A stretch of 47,428 nt of DNA from Candidatus Kaiserbacteria bacterium RIFCSPHIGHO2_01_FULL_54_36 (GCA_001781105.1 MFKV01000005.1:345-47772); one strand, 5' to 3'. Counted from the stretch's first letter, positions 1 through 9,252 are shown. Numbers and translations: made by a program. The notes: generated by a model from the sequence alone, not told the origin.

Positions 1-195
1 ACATCTGCGCTCGATACGATTCCTGTCGACAGCGCGTGCTGCACACTTTTTTGAGACGACACAAGCAGCTTTGGCTCCTTTTGTGTCAGGCAGCGGCACA
101 GAGACGAGCGAAAAAAAGCGCCCATGATGGCGGCGCACTCGCGCGCGAGCAATGCGAGCGAAATCGAGGCGCGAAAGGCGGTGTTTCTTTGGCAT
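1..195 (-). CDS. rnpA: Ribonuclease P protein component, C-terminus truncated by the window edge
   Basis: Minus-strand translation MPKKHRLSRLDFARIARARVRRHHGRFFSLVSVPLPDTKGAKAACVVSKKCAARAVDRNRIERRC...; matches the RnpA pattern (VSKK...AV.RN.I.RR) and lies downstream of rpmH. Not in the supplied ORF track. Confidence 0.85.
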   Translation of the reverse strand, partial: MPKKHRLSRLDFARIARARVRRHHGRFFSLVSVPLPDTKGAKAACVVSKKCAARAVDRNRIERRC

Positions 196-240
196 GTTAG
201 ATTTTGTTAACGAACCCAGGTGAGTTTACAAAATCTTACA

Positions 241-287
241 CCCTGTTAAATCCCGCCAGCGGCGGGGCCTCCGGCCATTTAACAGGG
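241..287. repeat. Inverted repeat/composite hairpin between rpmH and rnpA
   Basis: ccctgttaaat (241-251) pairs with atttaacaggg (277-287); the loop holds CCCGCC-AGC-GGCGGG and GGCCTCCGGCC hairpins. Confidence 0.8.
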
Positions 288-322
288 TTAAGTAAAATAT
301 ATTCGCTCCGCTCATTATTTTT

Positions 323-457
323 CTAAACGGAAAGTCGTGCTCGGCCCTTGCGGCGCCTGCGACGCAACACATTGCGCCCTGAAGCACTCTTGGTTCGAGC
401 CCGGAATCCGTGCGTCTTGGCGCGTTTGCGCTTTTTAGGCTGCCATGTTCGTTTCAT
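323..457 (-). CDS. rpmH: 50S ribosomal protein L34
   Basis: Minus-strand translation [44 protein letters not shown] (44 aa), a classic L34. Too short for the ORF track. Confidence 0.97.
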   Translation of the reverse strand: MKRTWQPKKRKRAKTHGFRARTKSASGRNVLRRRRRKGRARLSV

Positions 458-496
458 CCGGACACTATACTCATTTTTTCAATCTACACAACCCAG

Positions 497-626
497 AAAA
501 CACTCGCGATACCTTGCCGAGAACCTCGCGCAGCACATATGCGAGCCGCCACTACATACAATAGTGGTGAATCACACAAAAAAATCTCGAACATGATGTT
601 CGGTGGCAAGGTATCGCGAGTGTTTT
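497..626. repeat. 22-bp perfect inverted repeat upstream of dnaA
   Basis: AAAACACTCGCGATACCTTGCC (497-518) and its exact reverse complement GGCAAGGTATCGCGAGTGTTTT (605-626); the spacer holds smaller hairpins CCACTA/TAGTGG and CGAACAT/ATGTTCG. Confidence 0.9.
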
Positions 627-639
627 AGCCATCCCCACA

Positions 640-649
640 CTATCCACAC
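640..649 (+). promoter_or_regulatory. Putative DnaA box (CTATCCACA)
   Basis: 8/9 match to TTATCCACA in the rpmH-dnaA intergenic region. Confidence 0.5.
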
Positions 650-742
650 CTTATGCACCCGCCTTCCAAAAACGCGGATGCTTTCCATTGGGGTTCCTCC
701 GCGTATAATGTGCAGGCTAAAGCGCATGGCATTCTATTTTCT

Positions 743-2092
743 ATGAGTAACCGAGAATTATGGCAGAACGCACTCGTGCAGATCGAGCTGGGCACATCTG
801 AGGCATCGTTTCGGACCTGGTTTCGCAATACAGATATCACAGGCCGTGATGCGGGTACCGTCCATGTGGCAGTTCCTTCAAAGATAGTGAAAGAGTGGCT
901 CATGGAGAAGCATCACAAGCTCATTATGAAAGCGCTTCGTGGCCTCGACAGCTCAATCCGTACTGTCGAGTATGCCGTCCACCGGGGGGCGAGCGCTCCA
1001 AGCGAGCGCAAGCTGCCCCGCCCGCAGCCCACGGAGAATTCGGCGCTTGACCTAGGGTCGCTCTACATTGATAAGCGCGACAATCTGAATCCGCGCTACA
1101 CCTTCGAGACGTTTGTCGTGGGGCCGTTCAACGAACTTGCTCACGCCGCCGCAAAAGCGATCCTCGAGCGCCCTGGGCTCACATACAATCCGCTCTTTGT
1201 GTATGGCTCAACGGGCCACGGGAAGACCCACCTGATCCAGGCGGTGGGAAATTATTTCAAAAAAGGGCACGCCAACAAAAAGGTCCTCTATGTGACGTCG
1301 GAGCGATTCTCTATCGATTACATCAACGCGGTGCGCGCCGGGCACGCCAACAATTTCAAAGATCAATACCGCCAGTACGATGTCCTCATTATGGACGACG
1401 TGCAGTTCATCGCGAACACAGAAAAAACGCAAGAAGAACTTTTCCATCTCTTCAACGCGATGCGCGATAACAACAAACAGATCGTGTTCTCTTCCGATAA
1501 ACATCCTGCATTGCTTCTGGGGCTCGAAGATCGCCTCAAGGGGCGTTTCGGCGCAGGCATGATCGCCGAAATTCCCGAGCCCGATATGGAATCCCGTATT
1601 GCAATAATTAGGGCCAAGCTTGAGCAGCACGGATTTTCCATTCCTGACGATATTGTCCAATATATCGCTGAGAATCTGCGTGGAAACATCCGCGAACTCG
1701 AGGGGGTCTTGAATATGATCGTGTGCAAATCCCAGCTTAAGGGAAAAACAGTGTCTCAGGCTGACGTGCGCGCACTCATCAAGCACAATGTGAAGCCAAA
1801 TCGAGGTGTTTCTGTCGATGAGGTGGTCCGCCGTATCGCGTCGTACTACGATGTGCCGGAAAAAAGCATTTACGAGAAGACGAGAAAGAAGGAAGTGGTG
1901 AAGCCGCGCCAGATCATTATGTATATGCTTCGCGAAGAATTCAGTGTTTCGTATCCGTCGATCGGGGAGAAGCTCGGTGGGCGAGACCATACCACCGTCA
2001 TCCACTCATGCGAGAAGATAAAGGAGGAGATCAAAACGAACCCAAGCCTTGATCAGGAGCTCGAGCACATCCGCACTCTCATTCATGCGTAA
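743..2092 (+). CDS. dnaA: Chromosomal replication initiator protein DnaA
   Basis: Start reassigned to MSNRELWQNAL; Walker A GSTGHGKTHL, Walker B VLIMDDVQF, C-terminal box-binding motif GGRDHTTVIHSCEKI. Confidence 0.98.
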   Translation: MSNRELWQNALVQIELGTSEASFRTWFRNTDITGRDAGTVHVAVPSKIVKEWLMEKHHKLIMKALRGLDSSIRTVEYAVHRGASAPSERKLPRPQPTENSALDLGSLYIDKRDNLNPRYTFETFVVGPFNELAHAAAKAILERPGLTYNPLFVYGSTGHGKTHLIQAVGNYFKKGHANKKVLYVTSERFSIDYINAVRAGHANNFKDQYRQYDVLIMDDVQFIANTEKTQEELFHLFNAMRDNNKQIVFSSDKHPALLLGLEDRLKGRFGAGMIAEIPEPDMESRIAIIRAKLEQHGFSIPDDIVQYIAENLRGNIRELEGVLNMIVCKSQLKGKTVSQADVRALIKHNVKPNRGVSVDEVVRRIASYYDVPEKSIYEKTRKKEVVKPRQIIMYMLREEFSVSYPSIGEKLGGRDHTTVIHSCEKIKEEIKTNPSLDQELEHIRTLIHA

Positions 2093-2120
2093 TTGGAATA
2101 CCTCATATTGGCTCAACAAC

Positions 2121-2130
2121 TGTGTGGACA
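2121..2130 (-). promoter_or_regulatory. Putative DnaA box (TGTCCACAC on the minus strand)
   Basis: tgtgtggaca in the dnaA-dnaN spacer. Confidence 0.45.
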
Positions 2131-2286
2131 GTACCTGCGCGAGATTCGGACAACTCTGCGATAAAAATCTTTTACACGGCGCTCTCCGACTTACCAACAG
2201 CTAACCAGGACTTATGCGAAACATACCCACTCCCGCTGAACGTGAAAGTAGCATGAGACCTTCTCACTATTTTAAGGTTCTCCCCG

Positions 2287-2338
2287 TCGTCCACACCACT
2301 AATAGTAGTAATAGTATTTATATATTAGATATATAAGT
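2287..2338 (+). promoter_or_regulatory. Candidate origin unwinding element: DnaA-box-like TCGTCCACA followed by trinucleotide run TAA TAG TAG TAA TAG and an AT-rich tract
   Basis: tcgtccacaccactaatagtagtaatagtatttatatattagatatataag directly upstream of dnaN. Confidence 0.55.
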
Positions 2339-3448
2339 ATGAAGATAACAACAACAAGAGATAGTATCTTGAATGCGGCACTGATGGCCGAGCGAATAAC
2401 GGGAAAAAAAGAATCCCTCCCAGTCCTCTCATGCCTTCTTCTGCAAGTGGGGGGAGTTGGGCGAGGTGAGGTGGCGCTGAAAGCAACGAATTTGGAAGCG
2501 GGGATCGAGATTGCGGTCCCTTGTGATGTGGAGGACAAAGGTGTCGTTGCGGTACCTGCATCGGTGTTTTCGCAGACGCTACGGTCTATCTCAGGGGAGA
2601 AGCTTTCATTGAAAATTGAAGAAGGGAATCTCGTGGTGGAATCTAGGGGGACAAAAACGACGATTAAGGCAATACCGCATGAAGAGTTTCCCGCGCTGGG
2701 GGACACAGCCGGGAAAAAGGGGATGCATATCCCTCGGGAAGAGTTGATGCGAGGTATTCAGTCGGTCTCGTATGCGGCGTCTCCCTCGATGATCAGGCCG
2801 GAGCTTGGGAGCGTGTATCTGTTGATCAAACCGGGAAGTATTACGACCGTTGCGACGGACTCCTTCCGTCTTGCAGAAAAATCAACACCCACAACAGGGG
2901 CAAAGCAATCAAGTGAGCTTCTCATTCCTCTCAAACACGCACTCGAACTCATGCACATATTGGAGAGAATCCAGGAAGATGTGGTGGAGCTTTCAGCCGA
3001 CGATTCGCAACTATCGGTTTCCGCGGGCGCAGTACAATACGTGTCGCGGGTCGTAGATGGAACATTTCCAAATTATAAAGACATCATACCGAAAAGCTTC
3101 ACAACGGAGGCAACGATTCTAAAAAACGACTTTGCAGAAATGTTGCGGAAGGCACGGGTCTTTTCCGGCAATGAACAAAACGTTGGATTGCACATGTATC
3201 CGAAGCGAAAAGTTTTCAGCGCAACGGCCCGCTCCGCTGAAGTGGGCGAGATGTCAGACACGATTGACGCAGCGCTCTCCGGCGAAGATCTCGACATCAA
3301 TTTCCACATCGGCTACCTCGCTGATTGCCTTCCTATCATCGAATCTGATTCGATAATCCTTGGGTTTGCTGGCGCAGGAAAACCGCTGGTCATCCGTGGC
3401 GTCTCCGACGCATCATTCACGTATCTTGTGATGCCACTCAATAGGTAG
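2339..3448 (+). CDS. dnaN: DNA polymerase III beta sliding clamp
   Basis: 369 aa; MKITTTRDSILNAALMAERITGKKESLPVLSCLLL...; C-terminal SFTYLVMPLNR; follows dnaA. Confidence 0.97.
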   Translation: MKITTTRDSILNAALMAERITGKKESLPVLSCLLLQVGGVGRGEVALKATNLEAGIEIAVPCDVEDKGVVAVPASVFSQTLRSISGEKLSLKIEEGNLVVESRGTKTTIKAIPHEEFPALGDTAGKKGMHIPREELMRGIQSVSYAASPSMIRPELGSVYLLIKPGSITTVATDSFRLAEKSTPTTGAKQSSELLIPLKHALELMHILERIQEDVVELSADDSQLSVSAGAVQYVSRVVDGTFPNYKDIIPKSFTTEATILKNDFAEMLRKARVFSGNEQNVGLHMYPKRKVFSATARSAEVGEMSDTIDAALSGEDLDINFHIGYLADCLPIIESDSIILGFAGAGKPLVIRGVSDASFTYLVMPLNR

Positions 3449-3461
3449 TCGAAAATTCGAT

Positions 3462-5894
3462 TCACTGTACGCTGAACGTAATCGTCTCTTCCTCGCTCGT
3501 GCCGTCGGTGCGCGAAGCAACAGCGCGCAAGGTGACGGGGCCGGGAGCGCCTGGAATGTACATGACGATGTACGGGGGCTGGCCGGACGTGCCGACGAGG
3601 GAGCCGTTGGCGAAATATGAAACGCTCAAGACTGTTTGCGGACCTGGCGATTCTGCGCCGAAGGTAACCTGCGAGCCAAAGGGAATGGTCGATCCAGCGC
3701 CAGGAGATGCGATGCGGAAATGCATGGCAGGCCCCGCCTGAGGCGCAGTGGTATCAGTGCTACTCGCAATCTGCTGCCCAGCCCAGGCGGCAACGGAGTA
3801 ATCCCAATAGGGGAACTGCACGTCATTCGACGACCTCGGCTTGTTCTCGTTACGCGGATCATCTTTATTGATCCAGTACAAGATGTCGTGCACTCCCTGT
3901 GAGGGATCGGTGTTCCAGTTGCCTGAAAGGACCGGTGGCAGCGACGCAACGTCGGCATCCGGCGCGGGCGCGGGGAACGTGTCCGAAGCCGAAGAGTATT
4001 TTGAGAGCGCGTAGATCATGAAGTCGTGCCACATTGGAGCGACCAAGAAGGACGCCGCGTTCTGCACCATTGACTTGTTGTCGTTGTTGCCCGTCCACGC
4101 GCCCACGGCTATCCCCGGCGTGTATCCAATGACCCACGCGTCGCGGAAGTCGTTTGTAGTTCCGGTTTTCGCTGCAACATCGTAGCCCCTGAAAAAGAGC
4201 GGAGAATTGAGGCCAAACTCCGGAGACCGTGCAACATTGTCCGAGAGGATGTCATTGAGCGTGCGCGCAACTTGTGAATCGAGGACCTGCACACTTTGTG
4301 GCTCAAAACTTTCGAGGATCGCCCCCGTATTGTCCTCGACGCGCAAGACCCCCGTTACCGGATTTTTGATGCCGTCATTTGCAAAGACGCTGTAGGCCCC
4401 CGTCATTTCAAGGAGCGTGACCTCGCCGCCGCCCAAGACGAGCGCAAGGCCATGCCGCCCTGGCGAGCCGAGCGTCGTGATCCCTAAGTTTTCTGCGGTT
4501 TCGATAGATTGAGGGATCCCCGCAAGGTAGAGGACTTTGATAGCAGGAATATTTTCGGACCGAGCAAGTGCGGCGCGCAGCGTCATCGGGCCCTCAAACC
4601 CGCCGTCGAAGTTGGTCGGGGCGTAGCACGGATAGGTAGTGTTTGAGACGTCTGCAGGCGAGCAGCGGGTAGAGAATTGTGTAGGAAGGTCGAAGACCAT
4701 CGTGTTGGGCGTGTAGCCCTTTGCAAATGCAGTTGCGTAGACGAATGGCTTAAACGCGGATCCTGGCTGGCGCTTCGCGATCGTCACGTTCACTTTTCCA
4801 TCGATCGTGTCATCGAAGTACCCCTTTGATCCGACCATTGCCAGGACCTGGCCAGTTTTAGGGTCGACCGCGACCATTCCCTGATTTGAAGCATTGAGCC
4901 GGCTCAGAAGGCCCGGTGCGAACTCTGCGACGGACTCTTCTGCTTGCTGTTGCAAGTCGTAGTCGAGTGTCGTGATGACCCGCAGTCCCTCCTGGCTCAC
5001 TGCGTCGGCCCCATATTTTCGCTCGAGGTATTCTTGGATGTAGAAGACGAAATGCGGCGCCTTGATGCCGGCGTTTTTGGGATCCTTGAACTCCACTTGC
5101 TCGCCGAGTGCCTGCTCGTATTCTTCATTGGTGATAAGGCCATTCTCTTTCATTTGCCGCAGCACGAAGTTCTTTCGCGCATCGAGTGCCTCTTTGTGAT
5201 TGCCATGTGGCGAGTAGTAGGTGGGTGCCTGGGGAAGCGCTGCAAGGTAGGCAGCTTGCGCGAGGTCCACGTCCTTTGCGCTCACACCAAAGAAATACTG
5301 GCTTGCCTCTTCTACGCCATAGATCGTGCCACCGTAGGATGTTTCGTTGAGATACGTATTGAGTATCTGGTCCTTGGTGTAGACACGTGTAAGTCGCAGC
5401 GCAAGAATGATCTCCTTGATCTTGCGCGTGATAGTTTTGTCGCGTGTGAGGAGCGCGTTTTTGACGACCTGCTGCGTTATCGTTGAGCCACCTTGCACGT
5501 ATGAGCCCGAGAAGACATTGGCAGCGACTGCACGCAAGAATGAAAGTGGGCGAAACCCCGCATTTTCGTAAAATGTCGAGTCCTCAACTGCGACAGCCGC
5601 ATTCTTGATGTAGGGAGAAATAGCCTCGATCGGCACAGAGGTGCGACGCATGGCACCATGCACATCGTAGAGCACGATATTGCCGGTGCGGTCATAGATC
5701 TTGGTAGATTGTGCGACCTGGCGGCTCTCGAAGTTGTTGATCGCCGGGATCGGCGCGAACGTCGCCCACACGACGGCGCTCCCAAGGACGATGAGAGTAA
5801 CCGCAACGATACCCAAAATGCCCATCTCGACCCAGGTAGGAAGCGCGCGCCAGGCGTGGGCGATGCGGCGGAAGAAATTCCGGGTACGGGCCAT
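3462..5894 (-). CDS. Penicillin-binding protein 1A-type transglycosylase/transpeptidase with C-terminal Ig-like domain
   Basis: Glycosyltransferase motifs EDSTFYENAGF, GGSTITQQVVKNALL; transpeptidase SENIPAIK and KTGTTNDFRDAW; N-terminal TM segment. Confidence 0.95.
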   Translation of the reverse strand: MARTRNFFRRIAHAWRALPTWVEMGILGIVAVTLIVLGSAVVWATFAPIPAINNFESRQVAQSTKIYDRTGNIVLYDVHGAMRRTSVPIEAISPYIKNAAVAVEDSTFYENAGFRPLSFLRAVAANVFSGSYVQGGSTITQQVVKNALLTRDKTITRKIKEIILALRLTRVYTKDQILNTYLNETSYGGTIYGVEEASQYFFGVSAKDVDLAQAAYLAALPQAPTYYSPHGNHKEALDARKNFVLRQMKENGLITNEEYEQALGEQVEFKDPKNAGIKAPHFVFYIQEYLERKYGADAVSQEGLRVITTLDYDLQQQAEESVAEFAPGLLSRLNASNQGMVAVDPKTGQVLAMVGSKGYFDDTIDGKVNVTIAKRQPGSAFKPFVYATAFAKGYTPNTMVFDLPTQFSTRCSPADVSNTTYPCYAPTNFDGGFEGPMTLRAALARSENIPAIKVLYLAGIPQSIETAENLGITTLGSPGRHGLALVLGGGEVTLLEMTGAYSVFANDGIKNPVTGVLRVEDNTGAILESFEPQSVQVLDSQVARTLNDILSDNVARSPEFGLNSPLFFRGYDVAAKTGTTNDFRDAWVIGYTPGIAVGAWTGNNDNKSMVQNAASFLVAPMWHDFMIYALSKYSSASDTFPAPAPDADVASLPPVLSGNWNTDPSQGVHDILYWINKDDPRNENKPRSSNDVQFPYWDYSVAAWAGQQIASSTDTTAPQAGPAMHFRIASPGAGSTIPFGSQVTFGAESPGPQTVLSVSYFANGSLVGTSGQPPYIVMYIPGAPGPVTLRAVASRTDGTSEEETITFSVQ

Positions 5895-6093
5895 ACCCAG
5901 TCAGTATAATGTGCCTTTGCGGTAGACGCCTGCCGGCTGCCGCGGCTTGATAAGTGAACTCTCGATGGGTGCACTTTGGATGCGCTCGTCATCTATTTTC
6001 ATAATTTGTTTTAGCCCAAGGCACATTTCACTGCTGGGCATATATTACGGGATTGTATCGCTTTTTAGACGCTTTTGCGACTATTTTCTTTCT

Positions 6094-6570
6094 CTACTGC
6101 CTCGCTCGAGCTAAATGCGTGATCGCAACCGCAATGGCATCGTACTCGTCATCGTGTTTAATTTTCTTGTCGATCTTCACAAGCGCATGGAGCATCCGGG
6201 CGACTGCCCGCTTGTCCGCGCCGCCAAAGCCCGCCGCTGCCGCCTTCACTTCGCCGGGAGTGTACTCAAATACTTCTATGCCGGCGTTTGATGCGGCGCC
6301 GATAAGCGCGCCGCGCACTTCGGCCACACGCATCGCCGTTTTTTGGTTGGTCTGGAAATAGAGTTTTTCCATCGCCAAACAATCAGGCTTGTACTGCCTG
6401 ATGAGTCGTACACATTCGTTCGCGACAGCGGCAAGTCGATCAGGAAATTCGGTTTTTGTTGACGTCTCGATGCATGCCGAATACAAAAGCACTTCTTTTC
6501 CTCCATTATTTTTTTCCACCACCGCGACCCCGCATCTGCCGTACCCCGGATCAATCGCAAGGACTTTCAT
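6094..6570 (-). CDS. ruvC: Crossover junction endodeoxyribonuclease RuvC
   Basis: MKVLAIDPGYGRCGVAVVE...LAMEKLYFQTNQKTAMRVAEVRG...DEYDAIAVAITH. Confidence 0.96.
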   Translation of the reverse strand: MKVLAIDPGYGRCGVAVVEKNNGGKEVLLYSACIETSTKTEFPDRLAAVANECVRLIRQYKPDCLAMEKLYFQTNQKTAMRVAEVRGALIGAASNAGIEVFEYTPGEVKAAAAGFGGADKRAVARMLHALVKIDKKIKHDDEYDAIAVAITHLARARQ

Positions 6571-6579
6571 ATCAGGAGT

Positions 6580-6615
6580 ATATCCCAAAAGAAAAAGCCA
6601 CCTCTGACGGGTGGC
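6580..6615 (-). terminator. Rho-independent terminator of the upstream minus-strand gene
   Basis: Minus strand GCCACC-N7-GGTGGC stem followed by TTTTTCTTTT. Confidence 0.7.
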
Positions 6616-6713
6616 TTGCCTACGATTTGTAATCCGCGGAGATGCCTCGCGGTGATTGTTTTGCCCCTACTGCCTCTTGCGAGTACTCGGGACTTCTGTT
6701 GCCAAGCGGGATA

Positions 6714-7166
6714 TCAGCCCGCTCCGGAGTTCCTCACGGCGGCCCACGCCCTTCCCAGGTGATCGCTGCTGATCACTAATGTGGACTCGACCCACTCCTT
6801 CCCGGTCCATTTAAGGCCACAGACGAACTGGTATCCAAGGACCAATCCGGCCAACCCCGAGGGGCCTGTTGTGAATGAATAGACTGTCCCGAAGAAGTAG
6901 ATCGGCCACTTTCCCCGCCAGCCTGCCGGGATAAGCTCCGGCGACTGCAGGAGATGATCACGGACACACACATTAAGGATCGGCTGTTTGAGTAGGTCGC
7001 GCTTCAAGCCCCATCCGTAATACTGGTCACAAGTCGCCTCATAGAGACTCATTGACGCGGTACTCAATTCGAAGCTATTGCCGTGAGACAGATGACTTTC
7101 CATCTTGGCGTTCCGCCACACTTTATTGTTCGAAGGAGCCGTCGTGGTATCGATAATGACCGTCAT
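6714..7166 (-). CDS. Hypothetical protein
   Basis: Start probably MTVIIDTTTAPSNNKVW (7166); open ORF with a terminator about 100 bp downstream; no recognised family. Confidence 0.5.
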   Translation of the reverse strand: MTVIIDTTTAPSNNKVWRNAKMESHLSHGNSFELSTASMSLYEATCDQYYGWGLKRDLLKQPILNVCVRDHLLQSPELIPAGWRGKWPIYFFGTVYSFTTGPSGLAGLVLGYQFVCGLKWTGKEWVESTLVISSDHLGRAWAAVRNSGAG

Positions 7167-7350
7167 AATGCTCTCCCATATTTGTGCCACGCTAAGCGCG
7201 GTTTCAAGGATCACTTCTGGTGGTGCCAGAATTGGTATGATTATTGACGATATATTGACAAAAGACAACCGTATAGTAGAATATAGCCTATAATTTATGC
7301 ACATCTGGGCTTAATTAGTAGCGACAAATAGTGTTGTAAACTGTGACAAT

Positions 7351-8097
7351 ATGGCAGAAATAAGCGAGAATCTGCTCAAAACACTAGGGTTGAATGCAAT
7401 GCAGGCGCAGGTATACGTAGCGGCGCTCGAGCTTGGCGAGGCGACGATGCAGGCATTGGCGCGGAAGTCTGGGGTCAACCGATCAACGATCTATACCTTT
7501 ATTGACGAGCTCAAGGCTCGTGGATTCATACTTGAGGGCCGAAAGCACAAACGCAACGTGTATAGCGCGGCACATCCGGAGGCGCTTGTCGAAATGCAGC
7601 AAAGCAAAGTCGCAGAATTGCAGCGGCTTTTGCCGGAGCTCATGGCAATCAACAACAAGTCCGACAAAAAACCACGTGTAACTTTTTACGAAGGATTTAG
7701 CGGAGTGGAGGAGGTATACAATGACCAGCTGCGTGAGAAAAAAGAGATCCTCGCATACGAAGATCTCGAAGCACTGCTCGGTGAATTACCAGAGCGCATG
7801 TCGTATTGGTTCCCAGCAGAGCGTGCGAAGCGAGATATTCTCATTCGCAGCATCTCGCGCGATGTACCATTGGCGCGAGAGTTTTCAAAACGTAATCGAG
7901 GTCTCTTGCGCGAAACAAAATTCATCACCGCGCCGAAGTTTAAGACCGATATAAATATTTATGGCGACAAAGTCGCGCTCATTGACCTTCAGGCGAGCTC
8001 GCCCTTTGCCGTCATCATCGAAAATCACAACCTTGCAGAGACCATGCGCACAGTTTGGAAACAGCTCTGGGACAAACTCGGCCCCGTAGTCGGCTGA
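7351..8097 (+). CDS. TrmB-family transcriptional regulator
   Basis: N-terminal wHTH MAEISENLLKTLGLNAMQAQVYVAALELGEATMQALARKSGVNRSTIYTFIDELKARGFI and a C-terminal TrmB-like sensor region. Confidence 0.85.
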   Translation: MAEISENLLKTLGLNAMQAQVYVAALELGEATMQALARKSGVNRSTIYTFIDELKARGFILEGRKHKRNVYSAAHPEALVEMQQSKVAELQRLLPELMAINNKSDKKPRVTFYEGFSGVEEVYNDQLREKKEILAYEDLEALLGELPERMSYWFPAERAKRDILIRSISRDVPLAREFSKRNRGLLRETKFITAPKFKTDINIYGDKVALIDLQASSPFAVIIENHNLAETMRTVWKQLWDKLGPVVG

Positions 8098-8143
8098 CAA
8101 ATCTCTTGACTTACCAACCCCAATCCCTATACTTCGGAAAAAT

Positions 8144-8545
8144 ATGAAGTATTGGAATAAGCAAAGAATTCAGAAGGAGAGAGATCGTGAGCGGAAATCT
8201 CTTGAGCGTCGTATTGAGATAGACCGGGTTCAACGGGAACGAGAGAGAATCTATTCTCCGGGAGACTCGAAGAAAAACACGAGACTCATGCTCGATGCAC
8301 TCGGATCCAAGCTTCGCAGGCGAATGATTGCGCGACTTGCACGAGGCGGTGCGATGTCACTTTCTAAACTCTCTGGCCCTCTTGGCCTAATGCTTCCCGC
8401 AGCGCTCGACCAAATACATGTTTTGGAACGCGCGGGACTGATTACGACCCATAAGCGGGGACGGATACGATTTTGTGTCTACAGGCCCGGATCGTTAAAA
8501 GAGCTTGGGAATATTCTTGCCAGGCAAGATATAGCAATCGACTAA
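8144..8545 (+). CDS. ArsR-like winged-helix regulator
   Basis: Basic N-terminus, then LMLDALGSKLRRRMIARLARGGAMSLSKLSGPLGLMLPAALDQIHVLERAGLITTHKRGRIRFCVYRPG. Confidence 0.7.
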   Translation: MKYWNKQRIQKERDRERKSLERRIEIDRVQRERERIYSPGDSKKNTRLMLDALGSKLRRRMIARLARGGAMSLSKLSGPLGLMLPAALDQIHVLERAGLITTHKRGRIRFCVYRPGSLKELGNILARQDIAID

Positions 8546-8647
8546 TTTTTCTTCTAATTCCAATACTTCGGAAAAAGATGAAGTATCGGGATAATAATTG
8601 GAAGGGGCGTGAGAGGAGATACAGCCTCCGAGACGAAAACTGACAAC

Positions 8648-9178
8648 TTACTCTGCATTCGTGTAGACGTTCTCGACGTCGTCGTGCGCGTCGATTATTT
8701 CCAAGATCTTCATCAACCTCTCGTCATCTTGGTCTGATAGCGGCACGGTGGTTTTTGGCGTGTAGCCCTCAGTGGTTTTTTCGAATGCCCACAGCGCGGA
8801 GCCGGGAGAGGCAAGTGCAAGCCCTTGTTCGCTCAAGAGGTGCTTCATTTCTTGCGCAGTTCTATTGCGGCTATCGGTCAGCGCTTCGATGACGATTGCG
8901 GCGCCTCCGGGACCATACGCCTCGTACGTGATCGCCTCGAGCGCCGCGGCGTCGGCGGAGGTGCCCTTGGCGATTGCGCGCTCTATCGTGTCTTTGGGCA
9001 TGTTGGTTTTCTTCGCAGTTTCGATGATCGCGCGAAGCGCGGCGGCATTTACATCGCCGTTCGCTTTTTTACTCTCGACAGCAATACGCTTGCCGAGCTT
9101 GCCCCAGAGGTTGCTCTTTGCCGCGTCCGCCGCTCCCTTCTGACGTTTAATCTGAGCCCATTTGTTATGTCCAGCCAT
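8648..9178 (-). CDS. yebC: YebC/PmpR-family protein, short form
   Basis: MAGHNKWAQIKRQKGAADAAKSNLWGKLGKRI...; ends DVENVYTNAE; 176 aa. Confidence 0.93.
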   Translation of the reverse strand: MAGHNKWAQIKRQKGAADAAKSNLWGKLGKRIAVESKKANGDVNAAALRAIIETAKKTNMPKDTIERAIAKGTSADAAALEAITYEAYGPGGAAIVIEALTDSRNRTAQEMKHLLSEQGLALASPGSALWAFEKTTEGYTPKTTVPLSDQDDERLMKILEIIDAHDDVENVYTNAE

Positions 9179-9252
9179 CGCGCCATTCTACTTATTTGTT
9201 GTGCACAGGTCTATCCACTCGAAATCCACGATTTTCGAGCATTTTCCTTCAT

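Noticed and set aside
1-60. Apparent frameshift in rnpA (VSKK region)
   Set aside because: Came from miscounting the A-run; with six A residues the frame is continuous through AVDRNRIERRC.
348-628. Plus-strand ORFs at 348..596 and 410..628
   Set aside because: They are antisense to rpmH and run through the inverted-repeat spacer; no credible protein signature.
1208-2005. 265-aa minus-strand ORF inside dnaA
   Set aside because: Antisense shadow ORF of a clear dnaA; no domain pattern.
4944-5486. 180-aa plus-strand ORF inside the PBP gene
   Set aside because: Antisense shadow ORF of a well-supported PBP1A-type gene.
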